Shown: positions 9,952-27,678, counted from the first letter of the stretch. The stretch: DNA of 64,000 nucleotides from Acidimicrobiaceae bacterium (GCA_003132165.1 PKWW01000022.1:76134-140133); one strand, 5' to 3'. Program-made: numbers and translations. The notes: generated by a model not told the origin, from the letters alone.

Positions 9952-10875
9952 TTACTCAGCGTCCTTTCGAAAGTGCGGCGTGTCGGTGTGATCCTGGGCC
10001 GTGCGGCGCTCGATCTCTTCCTCCACGCTCAGTCGACGCTCGACCTCATCGGTCGAGGCCAACAAGTCGGCGGTGTTCACGTCAGCGACCACGGCCTCAG
10101 CGACGGGCTCGGCCTCGACACGGCGGCGTCCTCCACCGGCACGCACGACGCCCTTGGGGACGACGGGTGTGGCACCGACGGGAACCGCATCGCCCGCGGC
10201 CATGGCCGCCTCGCGAACGATCTTCTCGTCGTTCGTCAACTGGTAGGGCAGGATGTCGCCCTTGTAGATCCAGACCTTGACGCCCACGCGACCGGTCGAC
10301 GTGCGAGCTTCGCGGAAACCGTAGTCAATGTCGGCGCGCAGCGTGTGCAGCGGCACGCGGCCTTCGCGGTACGACTCGCGTCGCGACATTTCCGCGCCAC
10401 CGAGACGACCTGAGGCCTGAATCTTGACGCCCATGGCGCCCGCCTTCTGGACGGTCTGGATACCACGCTTCATGGCGCGACGGAAGGCCACGCGGCGAAG
10501 CAGTTGGTCACAGATGCCCTGAGCGATGAGCGCAGCGTCGAGTTCGGGCTGCTTGATCTCCTGGATGTTCAGTGAAATCTTGTTCTTCTGGCCCGTGATC
10601 TTCTCGAGGTCCTTCTTCAAGCGCTCGGCCTCGGCACCACGGCGACCGATCACAATGCCCGGGCGGGCGGTATGGATGTCGACGCGGATGCGGTCCGAGT
10701 TACGCTCGATCTCGATGCGGCTCACGGCCGCACTCTCGAGCTGCTTGGTCAGGTAGTCGCGAATCTTCCAGTCCTCGATGACGAGGTCCCTGTAGCCGCG
10801 CTCCTTGAACCAGCGCGACTTCCAGTCCGTCGTAATGCCGAGGCGGAAACCGTAGGGGTTTACCTTCTGACCCAT
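9952..10875 (-). CDS. rpsC: 30S ribosomal protein S3 with extended C-terminus
   Basis: [23 protein letters not shown]...; KH domain [13 protein letters not shown]; long tail beyond [12 protein letters not shown]. Confidence 0.97.
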   Translation of the reverse strand: MGQKVNPYGFRLGITTDWKSRWFKERGYRDLVIEDWKIRDYLTKQLESAAVSRIEIERNSDRIRVDIHTARPGIVIGRRGAEAERLKKDLEKITGQKNKISLNIQEIKQPELDAALIAQGICDQLLRRVAFRRAMKRGIQTVQKAGAMGVKIQASGRLGGAEMSRRESYREGRVPLHTLRADIDYGFREARTSTGRVGVKVWIYKGDILPYQLTNDEKIVREAAMAAGDAVPVGATPVVPKGVVRAGGGRRRVEAEPVAEAVVADVNTADLLASTDEVERRLSVEEEIERRTAQDHTDTPHFRKDAE

Positions 10876-11555
10876 TAGTTCGTCTCCTCAGTGGCGTCGT
10901 CTGACGCCGTCTCGTCGGCTGAGGCTTGCTCAGCGACTGTCTCGTCCGCCGGAGTCTCCTCGACGGTTGTCTCCTCGAGCGTGGTGTCGACATCGTTCGC
11001 GACCACATCGGTGGCGACCTCGGTCTCGACTCCCTCGTTCTCGTTCTCGTTCTCGATCTCGAGTTCGGCGGCGGCTTCGCGCTTGTTGAGGCTCGCGGTC
11101 TGGTCGGCGCGACGGCGTGACGACGCGACGCGACGCGTGCGTGACGCGGCGGCCTGGGCCGTGCGGGCGGCGCGAAGGATGACGAGGCGGTCCTCGTCGA
11201 GGCGCGACACGATCACCGTGATGTGACACGAGCGCTTGCGGATCTTGCCGGCGCGTCCACGCGCGCGCGGCGTGAAGCGCTTCATCGTGATGCCTTCGTC
11301 GGCGAACGCCGCCGAAACGAAGAGCTCGTCGGCGTTCAGGCCGTCGTTGTTGACGGCGTTGGCGACGGCTGACGCCAGCACCTTGCCGATGACGTCGGCG
11401 GCCTCGCGGGTGGTACCCGCGAGGATCTCGCGCGCGGTGGTGACGTCCTCATTGCGAATGAGGTTCAACACGACGCGGGCCTTGCTCGCTGACATGTGGT
11501 AGCCGCGCAGTGTGGCGCGGGTACCCGGACGTTCGTTGGTCTTGGGGCCGGTCAT
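10875..11555 (-). CDS. rplV: 50S ribosomal protein L22 with long C-terminal extension
   Basis: [25 protein letters not shown]... [25 protein letters not shown], then about 100 aa basic then acidic low-complexity tail. Confidence 0.95.
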   Translation of the reverse strand: MTGPKTNERPGTRATLRGYHMSASKARVVLNLIRNEDVTTAREILAGTTREAADVIGKVLASAVANAVNNDGLNADELFVSAAFADEGITMKRFTPRARGRAGKIRKRSCHITVIVSRLDEDRLVILRAARTAQAAASRTRRVASSRRRADQTASLNKREAAAELEIENENENEGVETEVATDVVANDVDTTLEETTVEETPADETVAEQASADETASDDATEETN

Positions 11556-11833
11556 TAGCGCTTACCCGTCTTTTCCTGGCCGGCGTGGAACCTGAACGTG
11601 CGCGTCGGAGCGAACTCGCCAAGCTTGTGACCCACCATTGACTCATTGACAAACACCGGCACGTGACGGCGACCGTCGTGCACGGCGAAGGTGTGACCGA
11701 CCATGTCGGGGATGACCGTCGAGCGACGGCTCCAGGTCTTGATGACCTTCTTCTCGTTGGCCGCGTTCATCGCGTCCACCTTCTTAAGAAGATGGGAGTC
11801 GATGAAGGGACCCTTCTTTAAGCTGCGTGACAT
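11555..11833 (-). CDS. rpsS: 30S ribosomal protein S19
   Basis: [20 protein letters not shown]...[24 protein letters not shown]. Confidence 0.98.
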   Translation of the reverse strand: MSRSLKKGPFIDSHLLKKVDAMNAANEKKVIKTWSRRSTVIPDMVGHTFAVHDGRRHVPVFVNESMVGHKLGEFAPTRTFRFHAGQEKTGKR

Positions 11834-11840
11834 TGTCTAC

Positions 11841-12674
11841 CTACCTCCGCGCGCCGCGTCCACGGCGACGACGAATAATGAGCGCGTCTGATGCCTTTGG
11901 CAAACGCGTACGACCCTCTGGCTGACCCCACGGTGAAACTGGGTGACGTCCTCCGGAAGTCTTTCCTTCACCACCACCGAGTGGGTGGTCGACCGGGTTC
12001 ATGGCGACACCACGCGTCTGGGGGCGAATGCCCTTCCAGCGGTTACGTCCGGCCTTACCGATCTTGATGAGTTCGTGTTCCGAGTTGCCCACGACGCCGA
12101 GCGTCGCACGGCAGTCGATCGGCACGCGGCGCATCTCGGTCGACGGAAGACGCAACGTGGCGTAGCCACCGTCCTTCGCGACGAGCTGCACGCTCATGCC
12201 GGCGCTACGGGCCATCTTGCCGCCGCCGCCGGGACGAAGCTCCACGTTGTGGACGGTCGAACCGGTGGGGATGAAACGCATGGGCAGCGAGTTGCCGGTG
12301 CGGATGTCGGCCTTGGGACCCGACTCGACCAAGTCGCCGACCTTGAGTCCGTTAGGTGCGAGGATGTAGCGCTTCTCACCGTCGAGGTAGTGCAGCAAGG
12401 CAATGCGACACGTGCGGTTCGGGTCGTACTCAATGGCGGCGACCTTCGCCGGGATGGCGTCCTTGTTACGTTTGAAGTCGATGATGCGGTACTGCTGCTT
12501 GTGGCCACCGCCGCGGTGACGCGAGGTCTTACGGCCGTAGTTGTTGCGTCCACCCGTCTTGGGCTTGGGCGCGAGCAGCGACTTCTCCGGGGTCGACTTC
12601 GTGATTTCGGCAAAGTCCGAAACAGTCTGAAAACGACGACCGGGGCTGGTTGGTTTGCGGTGACGCAGTGCCAT
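11841..12674 (-). CDS. rplB: 50S ribosomal protein L2
   Basis: KPTSPGRR..., [54 protein letters not shown]. Confidence 0.98.
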   Translation of the reverse strand: MALRHRKPTSPGRRFQTVSDFAEITKSTPEKSLLAPKPKTGGRNNYGRKTSRHRGGGHKQQYRIIDFKRNKDAIPAKVAAIEYDPNRTCRIALLHYLDGEKRYILAPNGLKVGDLVESGPKADIRTGNSLPMRFIPTGSTVHNVELRPGGGGKMARSAGMSVQLVAKDGGYATLRLPSTEMRRVPIDCRATLGVVGNSEHELIKIGKAGRNRWKGIRPQTRGVAMNPVDHPLGGGEGKTSGGRHPVSPWGQPEGRTRLPKASDALIIRRRRGRGARR

Positions 12675-12682
12675 GGCAGTCC

Positions 12683-12973
12683 TTAACTCTCGAAGAGATT
12701 GATCGAGTCACCCTGTTTGAGGGTGACGATGGCCCGCTTCGTGCTGGGGCGTGCGCCCACGACACCGGTGCGACGGTTGCGCGTCGTCTTACCCTTGCGG
12801 TTGAGAGTGTTGACGTTGGTCACCTTGACGTTGAAGGCCTGCTCGACGGCGTTGCGCACGTCGATCTTGGTGGCCCTGGGGTCAACGATGAACACGTAGG
12901 TGTGGTTGTCCATGAGACCGTAGGTCTTCTCGGACACCACGGGACGGATGAGCACGCTCATTGCATCGCGCAT
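12683..12973 (-). CDS. rplW: 50S ribosomal protein L23
   Basis: [37 protein letters not shown]. Confidence 0.96.
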   Translation of the reverse strand: MRDAMSVLIRPVVSEKTYGLMDNHTYVFIVDPRATKIDVRNAVEQAFNVKVTNVNTLNRKGKTTRNRRTGVVGARPSTKRAIVTLKQGDSINLFES

Positions 12974-13653
12974 TAGTTGATCTCCTTAGCGACGGGCAGG
13001 GTGGCGTCGGTGAACAGGACCCAGTCCGAGTCGAGGACGTCGTAGGCGTTGATCTCGCCGGCGTCGATGGTCTTGATGTGGCCCAGGTTGCGGAACGACT
13101 GGATTGCGACTGCGTCGTCGCGGCTCAGCACGACGAGGATCTTGCCCTCGAGGCCGAGCGCGGACAGTGCCGTCAGCGCGCCCTTGGTCTTGGGCTCGGT
13201 CCAGTTGGCGAAGCCGTCGATAAGCGCGACGCGCTCCATTGATGCACGGTCCGACAACGCCGAGTGGAGCGCCAGGCGGATCATCTTCTTCGGGGTCTTC
13301 TGGTCGTACTTGCGGGGCTTGGGCCCTAGCGCGATGCCACCACCGGGGTAGTGCGGCGCACGGATGGTTCCCTGACGGGCTCCACCGGTCCCCTTCTGGT
13401 TGAACGGCTTCTTGCCACCACCGCGTACTTCCTTGCGGGTCTTGGTCGACTGGGTGCCCGAACGCTTCGCGGCGAGCTGGGCCTTGACGACCTGGTGCAT
13501 CACGGCCATGTTGGGCTCGATGCCGAAGATGGTGGGCTCGAGGGCCACGGTGCCGAGCTCAGCGCCGTCGAGGCTCTTGCGAGCGACCGAGCGGTTCTGG
13601 GGTGCGGGGCGGTCCTTCTTGATGGGACCGCGCAGAGTAAAGACGTCGCTCAT
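12973..13653 (-). CDS. rplD: 50S ribosomal protein L4
   Basis: GTQSTKTRKEVRGGGKKPFNQKGTGGARQGTIRAPHYPGGGIALGPKPR. Confidence 0.97.
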   Translation of the reverse strand: MSDVFTLRGPIKKDRPAPQNRSVARKSLDGAELGTVALEPTIFGIEPNMAVMHQVVKAQLAAKRSGTQSTKTRKEVRGGGKKPFNQKGTGGARQGTIRAPHYPGGGIALGPKPRKYDQKTPKKMIRLALHSALSDRASMERVALIDGFANWTEPKTKGALTALSALGLEGKILVVLSRDDAVAIQSFRNLGHIKTIDAGEINAYDVLDSDWVLFTDATLPVAKEIN

Positions 13654-14309
13654 CGCTTGCCTCCAGCCTTCATTGGGTTCTTCACCGACGTTCGCAGCAC
13701 GACAACGCCGCCTCGAGGGCCGGGAACGGCACCCTTCACGAGCACGAGGTTGCGCTCGACGTCGACGCCGATCACTTCGAGGTTGGTCGTGGTGACCTGT
13801 CCGCCACCCATGCGACCGGCCATCTTCGTGCCCTTGAAGACACGACCGGGGGTCGCGCAGGCGCCAATGGAACCAGGCGCACGGTGGTGCTTGTGGTTAC
13901 CGTGAGCCGCGCCTTGACCCGAGAAGTTGTGGCGCTTCATGCCACCGGCGAAGCCCTTGCCCTTGCTCACGGCAGTGGCGTCGATCATCTCGCCCTTTTC
14001 GAGCACGTCCGCCAGGATTTCCTGGCCGACCGAGTAGCCCGAGACGTCATCGAGACGAAGCTCGACGAGCTTCTTGCCCGGGGTGACGCCGGCCTTGTCG
14101 AAGTGTCCCAATTCGGGTTTGGTCAAAGTCGACGTGCGGCGTGTGCCCCACGTGACCTGGAGGGCGCTGTAGCCCTCCTTCTCGGGAGTTTTTACCTGGA
14201 CGACGCGAGCTGGACTGACACGGACAACTGTCACCGGAATAGCCCGGTTCTGGTCATCCCAGACTTGGGTCATGCCCACCTTCTCGCCGACGATCGCTTT
14301 GGTCGCCAC
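13650..14309 (-). CDS. rplC: 50S ribosomal protein L3
   Basis: IVGEKVGMTQVWDDQNRAIPVTVV...SKGKGFAGGMKRHNFSGQGAAHG. Confidence 0.97.
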   Translation of the reverse strand: MATKAIVGEKVGMTQVWDDQNRAIPVTVVRVSPARVVQVKTPEKEGYSALQVTWGTRRTSTLTKPELGHFDKAGVTPGKKLVELRLDDVSGYSVGQEILADVLEKGEMIDATAVSKGKGFAGGMKRHNFSGQGAAHGNHKHHRAPGSIGACATPGRVFKGTKMAGRMGGGQVTTTNLEVIGVDVERNLVLVKGAVPGPRGGVVVLRTSVKNPMKAGGKR

Positions 14310-14359
14310 GTTTCCCTCTCTCTACTGATATCTGGGCATCGGTTCATCCGACACACAGA

Positions 14360-14392
14360 CGCTCCGCCGGGCCAAATAACCCGAACGGAGCG
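14360..14392 (-). promoter_or_regulatory. Hairpin in rplC (S10-operon) leader, candidate r-protein autoregulatory element
   Basis: cgctccg-ccggg-ccaaataa-cccg-aa-cggagcg: 7-bp outer and 4-bp inner pairing, between rpsJ and rplC. Confidence 0.4.
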
Positions 14393-14488
14393 CTCGACTG
14401 GTTTGGTTCGGCGTTCCTTTTCAAGGCAACCGAACACATCTGCTTGTTTCCCCATCACTACTGACAGGGGTACTAACCGTACACCATC

Positions 14489-14522
14489 AGACCCCGCCGG
14501 CGCAAAGGCGCCAGCGGGGTCT
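14489..14522 (-). terminator. Probable terminator/attenuator downstream of rpsJ
   Basis: agaccccgc-c-ggcgc-aaag-gcgcc-a-gcggggtct stem (9 + 5 bp, one mismatch), 14 nt after the rpsJ stop; no strong U-tract. Confidence 0.5.
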
Positions 14523-14535
14523 GCGGTGGTACTGC

Positions 14536-14859
14536 TTAACCTTGGCGGATCTTGATCTCGATGTCCACGCCGGCGGGAAGGTCGAGACGCTGGAGCGAGT
14601 CGACCGTCTTCGCGGTGTGGTCCACGATGTCCAAAAGACGCTTGTGAACACGCATTTCGAAGTGCTCACGGCTGTCTTTGTGCTTGTGGGGTCCACGAAC
14701 CACCGTGTAACGGTGCTTCTCGGTGGGCAGCGGCACGGGGCCCTGCACACGAGCGTTCGTACGCTCGACCGTCTGCACGATCTTCGCGCAGGACTGGTCC
14801 AAGACGCCGTGGTCGAAGGCCTTCAGCCGGATACGGATCATTTGACGGTTGTCGGCCAT
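14536..14859 (-). CDS. rpsJ: 30S ribosomal protein S10
   Basis: [69 protein letters not shown]. Confidence 0.98.
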   Translation of the reverse strand: MADNRQMIRIRLKAFDHGVLDQSCAKIVQTVERTNARVQGPVPLPTEKHRYTVVRGPHKHKDSREHFEMRVHKRLLDIVDHTAKTVDSLQRLDLPAGVDIEIKIRQG

Positions 14860-14866
14860 GACCGGA

Positions 14867-16054
14867 CTACTTCAGGATCTTTACGACGCGGCCTGAACCC
14901 ACGGTTCGGCCACCTTCGCGGATGGAGAAGGTGAGACCCTCTTCCATGGCGATGGGCTTACCCAGGGTAACGGTCATCTCGGTGTTGTCACCGGGCATAA
15001 CCATCTCAGTACCGGCTGGCAACTCAATGGTGCCAGTGACGTCGGTGGTGCGGAAGTAGAACTGCGGACGGTAGTTCGCGAAGAACGGCTTGTGACGGCC
15101 GCCTTCTGCCTTGGTCAACACGTAGACCGAAGCCTCGAACACGGTGTGCGGGGTGATGGTACCTGGCTTGCAGAGCACCTGACCACGCTCGACGTCTTCC
15201 TTCTTCGTACCACGGAGCAGCGCGCCGAGGTTGTCGCCGGCCTGACCCTGGTCGAGAAGCTTGCGGAACATCTCGATTCCGGTGACGGTCGTCTTGGTCG
15301 TGTCGCGAAGACCAACGATCTCAACTTCGTCGCCGACCTTGATGACGCCCTGCTCGACCTTGCCGGTGACAACGGTGCCACGGCCGGTGATGGACATGAC
15401 GTCTTCAATCGACATGAGGAACGGCTTCGCGGTGTCGCGCACAGGCTCGGGGATGAACGTGTCAACGGCATCCATGAGCTCCATGATCTTGTCGCCCCAC
15501 GCTTCGTCGCCCTCGAGGGCCTTCAGCGCTGAGACGCGAATGATCGGGGTGTCGTCGCCAGGGAAGTCGTAGCTGGTGAGCAGCTCGCGGATCTCCATCT
15601 CGACGAGCTCCAGGAGCTCCTCGTCCTCGACCATGTCGGCCTTGTTCAGGGCGACCACGATGTAGGGAACACCCACCTGGCGCGCGAGCAGCACGTGCTC
15701 ACGGGTCTGGGGCATGGGACCGTCGGTCGCCGAAACCACGAGGATGGCGCCATCGACCTGGGCGGCGCCCGTAATCATGTTCTTGACGTAGTCAGCGTGA
15801 CCGGGCATGTCGACGTGTGCGTAGTGGCGCTTTGCCGTCTCGTACTCAACGTGGGCAATCGAAATGGTGATACCGCGCTGGCGCTCTTCGGGAGCCTTGT
15901 CGATCTGGTCGAACGGCGTGAAGGCCGAGCCCGGGACGCGGGTTGAGAGAACCTTGGTGATCGCTGCGGTAAGAGTGGTCTTGCCGTGGTCGATGTGACC
16001 CATTGTTCCGATGTTTACGTGCGGCTTAGTGCGCTCGAACTTCTGCTTTGCCAT
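14867..16054 (-). CDS. tuf: Elongation factor Tu
   Basis: [49 protein letters not shown]. Confidence 0.99.
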   Translation of the reverse strand: MAKQKFERTKPHVNIGTMGHIDHGKTTLTAAITKVLSTRVPGSAFTPFDQIDKAPEERQRGITISIAHVEYETAKRHYAHVDMPGHADYVKNMITGAAQVDGAILVVSATDGPMPQTREHVLLARQVGVPYIVVALNKADMVEDEELLELVEMEIRELLTSYDFPGDDTPIIRVSALKALEGDEAWGDKIMELMDAVDTFIPEPVRDTAKPFLMSIEDVMSITGRGTVVTGKVEQGVIKVGDEVEIVGLRDTTKTTVTGIEMFRKLLDQGQAGDNLGALLRGTKKEDVERGQVLCKPGTITPHTVFEASVYVLTKAEGGRHKPFFANYRPQFYFRTTDVTGTIELPAGTEMVMPGDNTEMTVTLGKPIAMEEGLTFSIREGGRTVGSGRVVKILK

Positions 16055-16164
16055 TGTCGGGGACTTACTTTCTGTCTAGTGACCGGTCCTCTCGGACCCG
16101 TCTTGTTTGTTTCGGCCCTCCCCGACGACGGTTTGGACCTTGGTTTTGCTGGTTTCCCAGCTCC

Positions 16165-18252
<2,088 letters not shown>

Positions 18253-18270
18253 TTCAATAACTCTCTTTGA

Positions 18271-18741
18271 TTACCAGCGGTAGTGCGCGAACGCCTTGTT
18301 GGACTCGGCCATCTTGGCCATGTCCTCGCGACGCTTCACAGCGGCGCCTACGCCGTTGCTGGCGTCGATGATTTCGTTGGCGAGGCGCTCGGCCATGGTC
18401 TTCTCACGGCGCTTCTTGGCGAAGTCGGTGAGCCAACGGATGGCGAGGGTCGTCGAACGACGGGGACGGACTTCCACGGGAACCTGATACGTGGTACCAC
18501 CGACACGGCGGCTACGTACTTCCAGCTCGGGGCGGACGTTCTCGAGGGCGCGCTTCAGAGCGGCGACCGGGTCGGCGCCCGTCTTCTGCTCGACCATCTC
18601 GAGGGCCGAGTACACGATGCGCTCGGCGATGGTGCGCTTGCCACGCTCAAGAATCTTGTTCGTCACCTGAGTGACGAGGACCGACTTGTAGATCGGGTCA
18701 GCGGGTACTTCACGACGGACGGCTGGGCCTTTACGAGGCAT
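18271..18741 (-). CDS. rpsG: 30S ribosomal protein S7
   Basis: [47 protein letters not shown]. Confidence 0.98.
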   Translation of the reverse strand: MPRKGPAVRREVPADPIYKSVLVTQVTNKILERGKRTIAERIVYSALEMVEQKTGADPVAALKRALENVRPELEVRSRRVGGTTYQVPVEVRPRRSTTLAIRWLTDFAKKRREKTMAERLANEIIDASNGVGAAVKRREDMAKMAESNKAFAHYRW

Positions 18742-19112
18742 TAGCTCTCCTTCTTTGCACCGTAGCGACTACGGGCCTGCTTGCGGTCACGGACACCCGA
18801 GGTGTCGAGCGCGCCGCGAATGATCTTGTAACGCACACCGGGGAGGTCCTTCACACGTCCGCCACGCACGAGCACGATGGAGTGCTCTTGCAGGTTGTGG
18901 CCGACGCCCGGGATGTAGGCCGTGACCTCGACACCGGACGTGAGACGCACACGGGCGACCTTTCGAAGCGCGGAGTTCGGCTTCTTAGGCGTGACCGTGT
19001 GTACACGGGTGCACACACCACGACGCTGCGGGGCGCCCTTCAGCGCCGGCGTCTTGGTCTTGGATACTTTGTCCTGCCGGCCTTTTCGGACCAACTGTGC
19101 AATTGTGGGCAC
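18741..19112 (-). CDS. rpsL: 30S ribosomal protein S12
   Basis: [12 protein letters not shown]..., [35 protein letters not shown]. Confidence 0.99.
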   Translation of the reverse strand: MPTIAQLVRKGRQDKVSKTKTPALKGAPQRRGVCTRVHTVTPKKPNSALRKVARVRLTSGVEVTAYIPGVGHNLQEHSIVLVRGGRVKDLPGVRYKIIRGALDTSGVRDRKQARSRYGAKKES

Positions 19113-19178
19113 GCGGAACCTCTTCTAGTTGTACTTCGTTCATGGAACGTGCAGATGATGCCTGCACGCGGACTTTCT

Positions 19179-19208
19179 ATCCTACGACAAACCACCTCGT
19201 AACGGCAA
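19179..19208 (-). promoter_or_regulatory. Putative housekeeping-sigma promoter for the str operon (rpsL)
   Basis: On the minus strand TTGCCG - 18 nt - TAGGAT, about 65 nt upstream of the rpsL start. Confidence 0.5.
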
Positions 19209-19214
19209 GCCCGC

Positions 19215-19234
19215 CGCCGGCGCCTAGGCCGGCG
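19215..19234 (-). terminator. GC-rich hairpin just downstream of rpoC
   Basis: cgccgg-cgcctagg-ccggcg inverted repeat after the rpoC stop; no clear U-tract. Confidence 0.35.
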
Positions 19235-19247
19235 ACATCACTTGTCC

Positions 19248-23272
<4,025 letters not shown>

Positions 23273-23276
<4 letters not shown>

Positions 23277-26200
23277 GACAACTTCCTTTCGGCGGCACGG
23301 CGGGCGTCTTCTTCATCACTGCCGCGCTCGGGACGACTGATGTCGATGCCGAGTTCGCGCGTGACGGAGAAGAAGTCCTCTTCAGTGTCAGCAAGGTCCA
23401 CGTGGGCGCCGACCTTGTCGCGCACCTCGACGTTCAGACAGAGTGACTGCATTTCCTTGATGAGAACCTTGAACGACTCGGGGATTCCCGGTTCGGGCAG
23501 GTTCTGACCCTTGACGATTGCTTCGTAGGCGCGCTCGCGACCCTTCATGTCGTCGGACTTGACCGTCAACAATTCCTGGAGGGCGTAGGCGGCACCGTAG
23601 GCCTCGAGGGCCCACACTTCCATCTCACCAAAGCGCTGGCCACCGAACTGGGCTTTTCCACCCAGGGGCTGAGCTGTGATCATCGAGTACGGGCCGGTCG
23701 AACGGGCGTGAATCTTGTCGTCGACCATGTGGGCGAGTTTCAAGATGTAGGCGTAGCCAACCGAAATCGGGTTGTCATATACCTCGCCGGTGCGACCGTT
23801 GTACAACGTGACCTTGCCGTCGTTGTCCCCAGCAAGCAAGTGCTTGCCGTTGGCACCGTCGACGTTGAGCGTCGCAAAGGTGTGCTGGATGGTCGGCTTG
23901 TCCTTGGCGCGTTCGGTCTCGTCCCAGTGCGCACCGTCGAACGACGGCGTGGCGACGTAGACCGCGGGCTCAGTACGTGGGCGGGTCTTGCGATAGGGAC
24001 GAGTCGCGGGGTCCTTCTGGTCCGCGTGGCCCGAGGTACCAACCGCAGGGTTGACCTCGATGCCTTCCCAACCGAAACGAGCCGCGTAGCCGAGGTGACT
24101 CTCGAGCACCTGACCGACGTTCATACGACTTGGCACACCGAGGGGGCTAAGGATGATGTCGACCGGGGTACCGTCGGCCATGAACGGCATGTCTTCCTCG
24201 GGCAGGATCTTGGAGATAACGCCCTTGTTGCCGTGACGTCCGGCGAGCTTGTCACCTTCGGAGATCTTGCGCTTCTGGGCGACATAGACCTTCACGAGCT
24301 GGTTCACGCCGGGCTGCATTTCGTGGTCCTCGTCGCGGCTGTAGACCTTGACGTCGATGACCTTGCCGGACTCACCGTGGGGAACCTTCAGCGAGGTGTC
24401 ACGCACTTCGCGAGCCTTCTCACCGAAAATCGCGCGAAGCAGTCGCTCTTCAGGCGACTGCTCGGTCTCGCCCTTGGGCGTGACCTTGCCGACAAGGATG
24501 TCACCGGGCTGGACTTCGGCGCCGATGCGAACAATGCCGCGGTCGTCGAGGTCCGCGAGGATGTCGTCGGGCAGGTTCGGGATATCACGGGTGATTTCCT
24601 CGGCACCGAGCTTGGTGTCGCGGGCGTCGATCTCGTATTCCTTCACGTGGATCGACGTCAGCACGTCGTCACGAACGAGTCGCTCGTTCAAGATGATGGC
24701 GTCTTCGTAGTTATAACCCTCCCACGGCATGTACGCCACGAGCAGGTTCTTACCCAACGCGAGTTCACCGTTCGAGGTGCTCGTGCCGTCAGCGAGCAAG
24801 TCGCCGGACTTCACGATCTCGCCACCGAACACGAGGGGCTTCTGGTTGATCGAGGTGTCCTGGTTCGAACGACGGAACTTGTTCAAGTTGTACTGCTTCT
24901 TGCCCAAGGTCTTGCCGTAACGGTCAGTGACGTCCTTCTCGTACTCGACGACGATGCGGTCACCCGACACCGAGCGAACAACGCCGTCGCCTTCGGCGAT
25001 CAGCACGTCACCAGAGTCCAGGGCGGCGCGCGCCTCCATGCCGGTTCCGACGAACGGAGCCTCGGGCATGATCAGCGGCACGGCCTGCTTCTGCATGTTG
25101 GCACCCATCAACGCGCGCTGCGCGTCGTCGTGCTCAACGAACGGGATCAACGAGGTAGCAACCGAGATGACCTGCTTGGTCGACACGTCCATCAGTTCGA
25201 CTTCATCGGGCTTGACGAAGTCAATCTCCGAAGTGGTCGAGGACGACTTGTTCGACGCACCGACACGAAGACCGGTACCGATGGGGCCACGGCGCACGAG
25301 TACGCGTTCAGCCTTGATGGTTCCCTTGTCGTCGATTTCGGTGTTGGCCTGGGCGATGACGAAACGCTCTTCCTCGTCAGCGGTGAAGTACCGGATCTCG
25401 CCAGTGACTCTGCCGCCGGTGACGACGCGGTACGGCGTCTCAATGAAGCCGTACTCGTTGATGCGCGCGTAATTCGCGAGGTAGCCAATAAGTCCCACGT
25501 TCGGGCCTTCGGGCGTCTCGATCGGACACATGCGTCCGTAGTGCGAGGAGTGGACGTCTCGAACCTCGAGGCCGGCACGCTCACGCGACAGACCACCTGG
25601 TCCCAGGGCCGAGAGACGACGCTTGTGCGTCAGGCCCGACAGAGGGTTGTTCTGGTCCATGAACTGGCTCAGCTGGGAGGTCGCGAAGAACTCCTTGATC
25701 GCCGACATCACGGGACGGATGTTGATCAGGGTCTGGGGCGCAATCGCCTCGACGTCCTGAGTGTTCATTCGCTCGCGCACGACGCGCTCCATGCGTGAAA
25801 GACCGGTACGCAGGGCGTTCTGAATCAGTTCGCCCACGCTGCGGATGCGGCGGTTGGCGAAGTGGTCCTGGTCGTCGATGTGGTACGTGGTCTCCTTCGC
25901 GGTGCGGTCACGCGCGAGATTCAACAGGTAGGTCGCGGTCGCGAGCACTTCGGCTTTTGACAGCACGTGCAGCGACACGTTCGGACGCTCGAGGAGGTCG
26001 CCGAACAATTCGACGTTCTTCGCGACTTCGCTGCCGAGCTTGCGATCGAGCTTGTAACGGCCGACGCGGCTTAGGTCGTAACGCTTCTCGGAGAAGAAAG
26101 CACCTTCAAAGTACTGACGAGCGGCTTCGACGGTCTGCACTTCACCGGGACGCGCGCGTCGGTAGATCTCGAGCCACGCGGTCTCTTGGCTCGCGCGAAG

Positions 26201-26956
26201 GAAATTCTCGGGCGAGTCCTCGAGGCCGTACTTGTCCATGTGCTTGGAAATCTCGAGGTGAGCCTTCTTCCAGTCCGAGTGGAACTGGTCCTCGAGGAAG
26301 TCGAAGTGGGCGACGAACTTCTCAAAGAACGCCTCGTCCATGGCGGTGTCGAGGGCGCGAAGCAACGTGAAGATCGAAATACGACGCTTTCGCGCGATGC
26401 GAGCACCCGCGTTGGCGGCCTTGTTCTTCTTCTCTTCGAGGTCGACCTGCAGCCATTCACCGCGGCTCGGGTGGATGGTGCCTTCGAAGGCGACCTTCTC
26501 GTCCTTGCCTGGCTGGAACAGAACGCCGGGCGAACGAACGAGCTGGGACACGACGACACGCTCGGTGCCGTTGATGATGAACGTACCCTGCTCGGTCATG
26601 ATCGGGAAGTCACCCATGAACACGGTCTGTTCCTTGATTTCTCCGGTCTCGGAGTTCAAGAAACGTGCGCGTACGAAGATGGGCTGCGAATAAGTCGTCG
26701 CGCGCTGGCGACACTCTTCAACAGTGAACTTTGGTGGGCTCTTCAAGTCCGCGTCATCAGGGTCGAACTCAAGTTCGAGCGACAGTCGACCGGTGAAGTC
26801 AGAAATCGGCGAAAGGGCTTCAAAGGCCTCGCGCAGACCCTGCTTCATAAACAGGTCAAAACTGTCTCGCTGAATTTCGAGGAGGTTGGGCAGGGGGTGT
26901 GCTTCACCCAGTGCCGAGAAGTTAAAGCGCTCCGGGCTAGTGGACCGAGACGTCAA
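23273..26956 (-). CDS. rpoB: DNA-directed RNA polymerase subunit beta
   Basis: [43 protein letters not shown]; overlaps rpoC by 4 nt. Confidence 0.99.
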
Positions 26957-27138
26957 CGGTCTATCCTCCGTGTGAGTGGGTGGCTACTACAGGTTTTTCC
27001 CATGGCCACGAGCAAAACAGCGTCAAGAGATGACAAAGTTGAGCAGAGGAACACGGTCTTTCGATGTTAGTCCCTAAACAGGGGATGCGCAAGTGGCGCT
27101 CCCCGAATGGGATGCGCGGCCGCTTTGCGGTTGCGCTC

Positions 27139-27167
27139 ACCCTAGGCACTTTCGCGGCCGAGGTCAA
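27139..27167 (-). promoter_or_regulatory. Putative housekeeping-sigma promoter for rpoBC
   Basis: Minus strand TTGACC - 17 nt - TAGGGT between the rplL terminator and rpoB. Confidence 0.55.
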
Positions 27168-27186
27168 GTATCTCTTCCAACCAAGC

Positions 27187-27224
27187 AAAATCGCCCCGAT
27201 CGGCGGACCGATCGGGGCGATTTT
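27187..27224 (-). terminator. Rho-independent terminator of rplJ-rplL
   Basis: Perfect 17-bp inverted repeat aaaatcgccccgatcgg / ccgatcggggcgatttt with 4-nt loop, ending TTTT, 16 nt past the rplL stop. Confidence 0.88.
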
Positions 27225-27240
27225 CCTTGAAATTCTTGGA

Positions 27241-27633
27241 CTACTTGACTTCCACCGTCGCGCCAGCCGCTTCGAGAGCAGCCTTTGCCTTGTCGGCGTC
27301 GGCCTTCGAGACCTTCTCCAGAACGGGCTTGGGAGCGCCGTCCACGAGGTCCTTGGCTTCCTTCAGACCCAGGTTGGTAAGGGTACGAACTTCCTTAATT
27401 ACCTGGATCTTCTTCTCGCCACCGCTCGTCAGAATGACGTCGTAGTCGCTCTTCTCCTCGGCAGCCGCGCCGGCGTCAGCGCCGCCAGCCGATGCGGGTG
27501 CAGCAACAGCCGCGGGGGCCGCTGCAGTCACGCCGAACTTCTCTTCGAACTCCTTGAGCAGTTCGCTCAGTTCGATGACAGAAAGCTCAGCGATGCCGTC
27601 GAGAATCTGCTCCTTGGTCAGGGTTGCAGCCAT
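27241..27633 (-). CDS. rplL: 50S ribosomal protein L7/L12
   Basis: Ala-rich hinge; [46 protein letters not shown]. Confidence 0.98.
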   Translation of the reverse strand: MAATLTKEQILDGIAELSVIELSELLKEFEEKFGVTAAAPAAVAAPASAGGADAGAAAEEKSDYDVILTSGGEKKIQVIKEVRTLTNLGLKEAKDLVDGAPKPVLEKVSKADADKAKAALEAAGATVEVK

Positions 27634-27678
27634 GGTGATTCCTTTCTTTTATTCGTTTCGGTACTGCGTTGGTGTGGG

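Noticed and set aside
16085-16098. ggtcc-tctc-ggacc mini-hairpin in the fusA-tuf spacer
   Set aside because: Only a 5-bp stem; likely chance in GC-rich DNA
18741-19112. Possible streptomycin-resistance changes in S12
   Set aside because: [11 protein letters not shown] and [12 protein letters not shown] are wild type
25500-25720. Possible rifampicin-resistance substitutions in RpoB
   Set aside because: [30 protein letters not shown] retains the wild-type residues at the main resistance positions
23708-25798. 696-aa plus-strand ORF opposite rpoB
   Set aside because: Antisense shadow ORF; no recognisable motif and rpoB is intact and conserved
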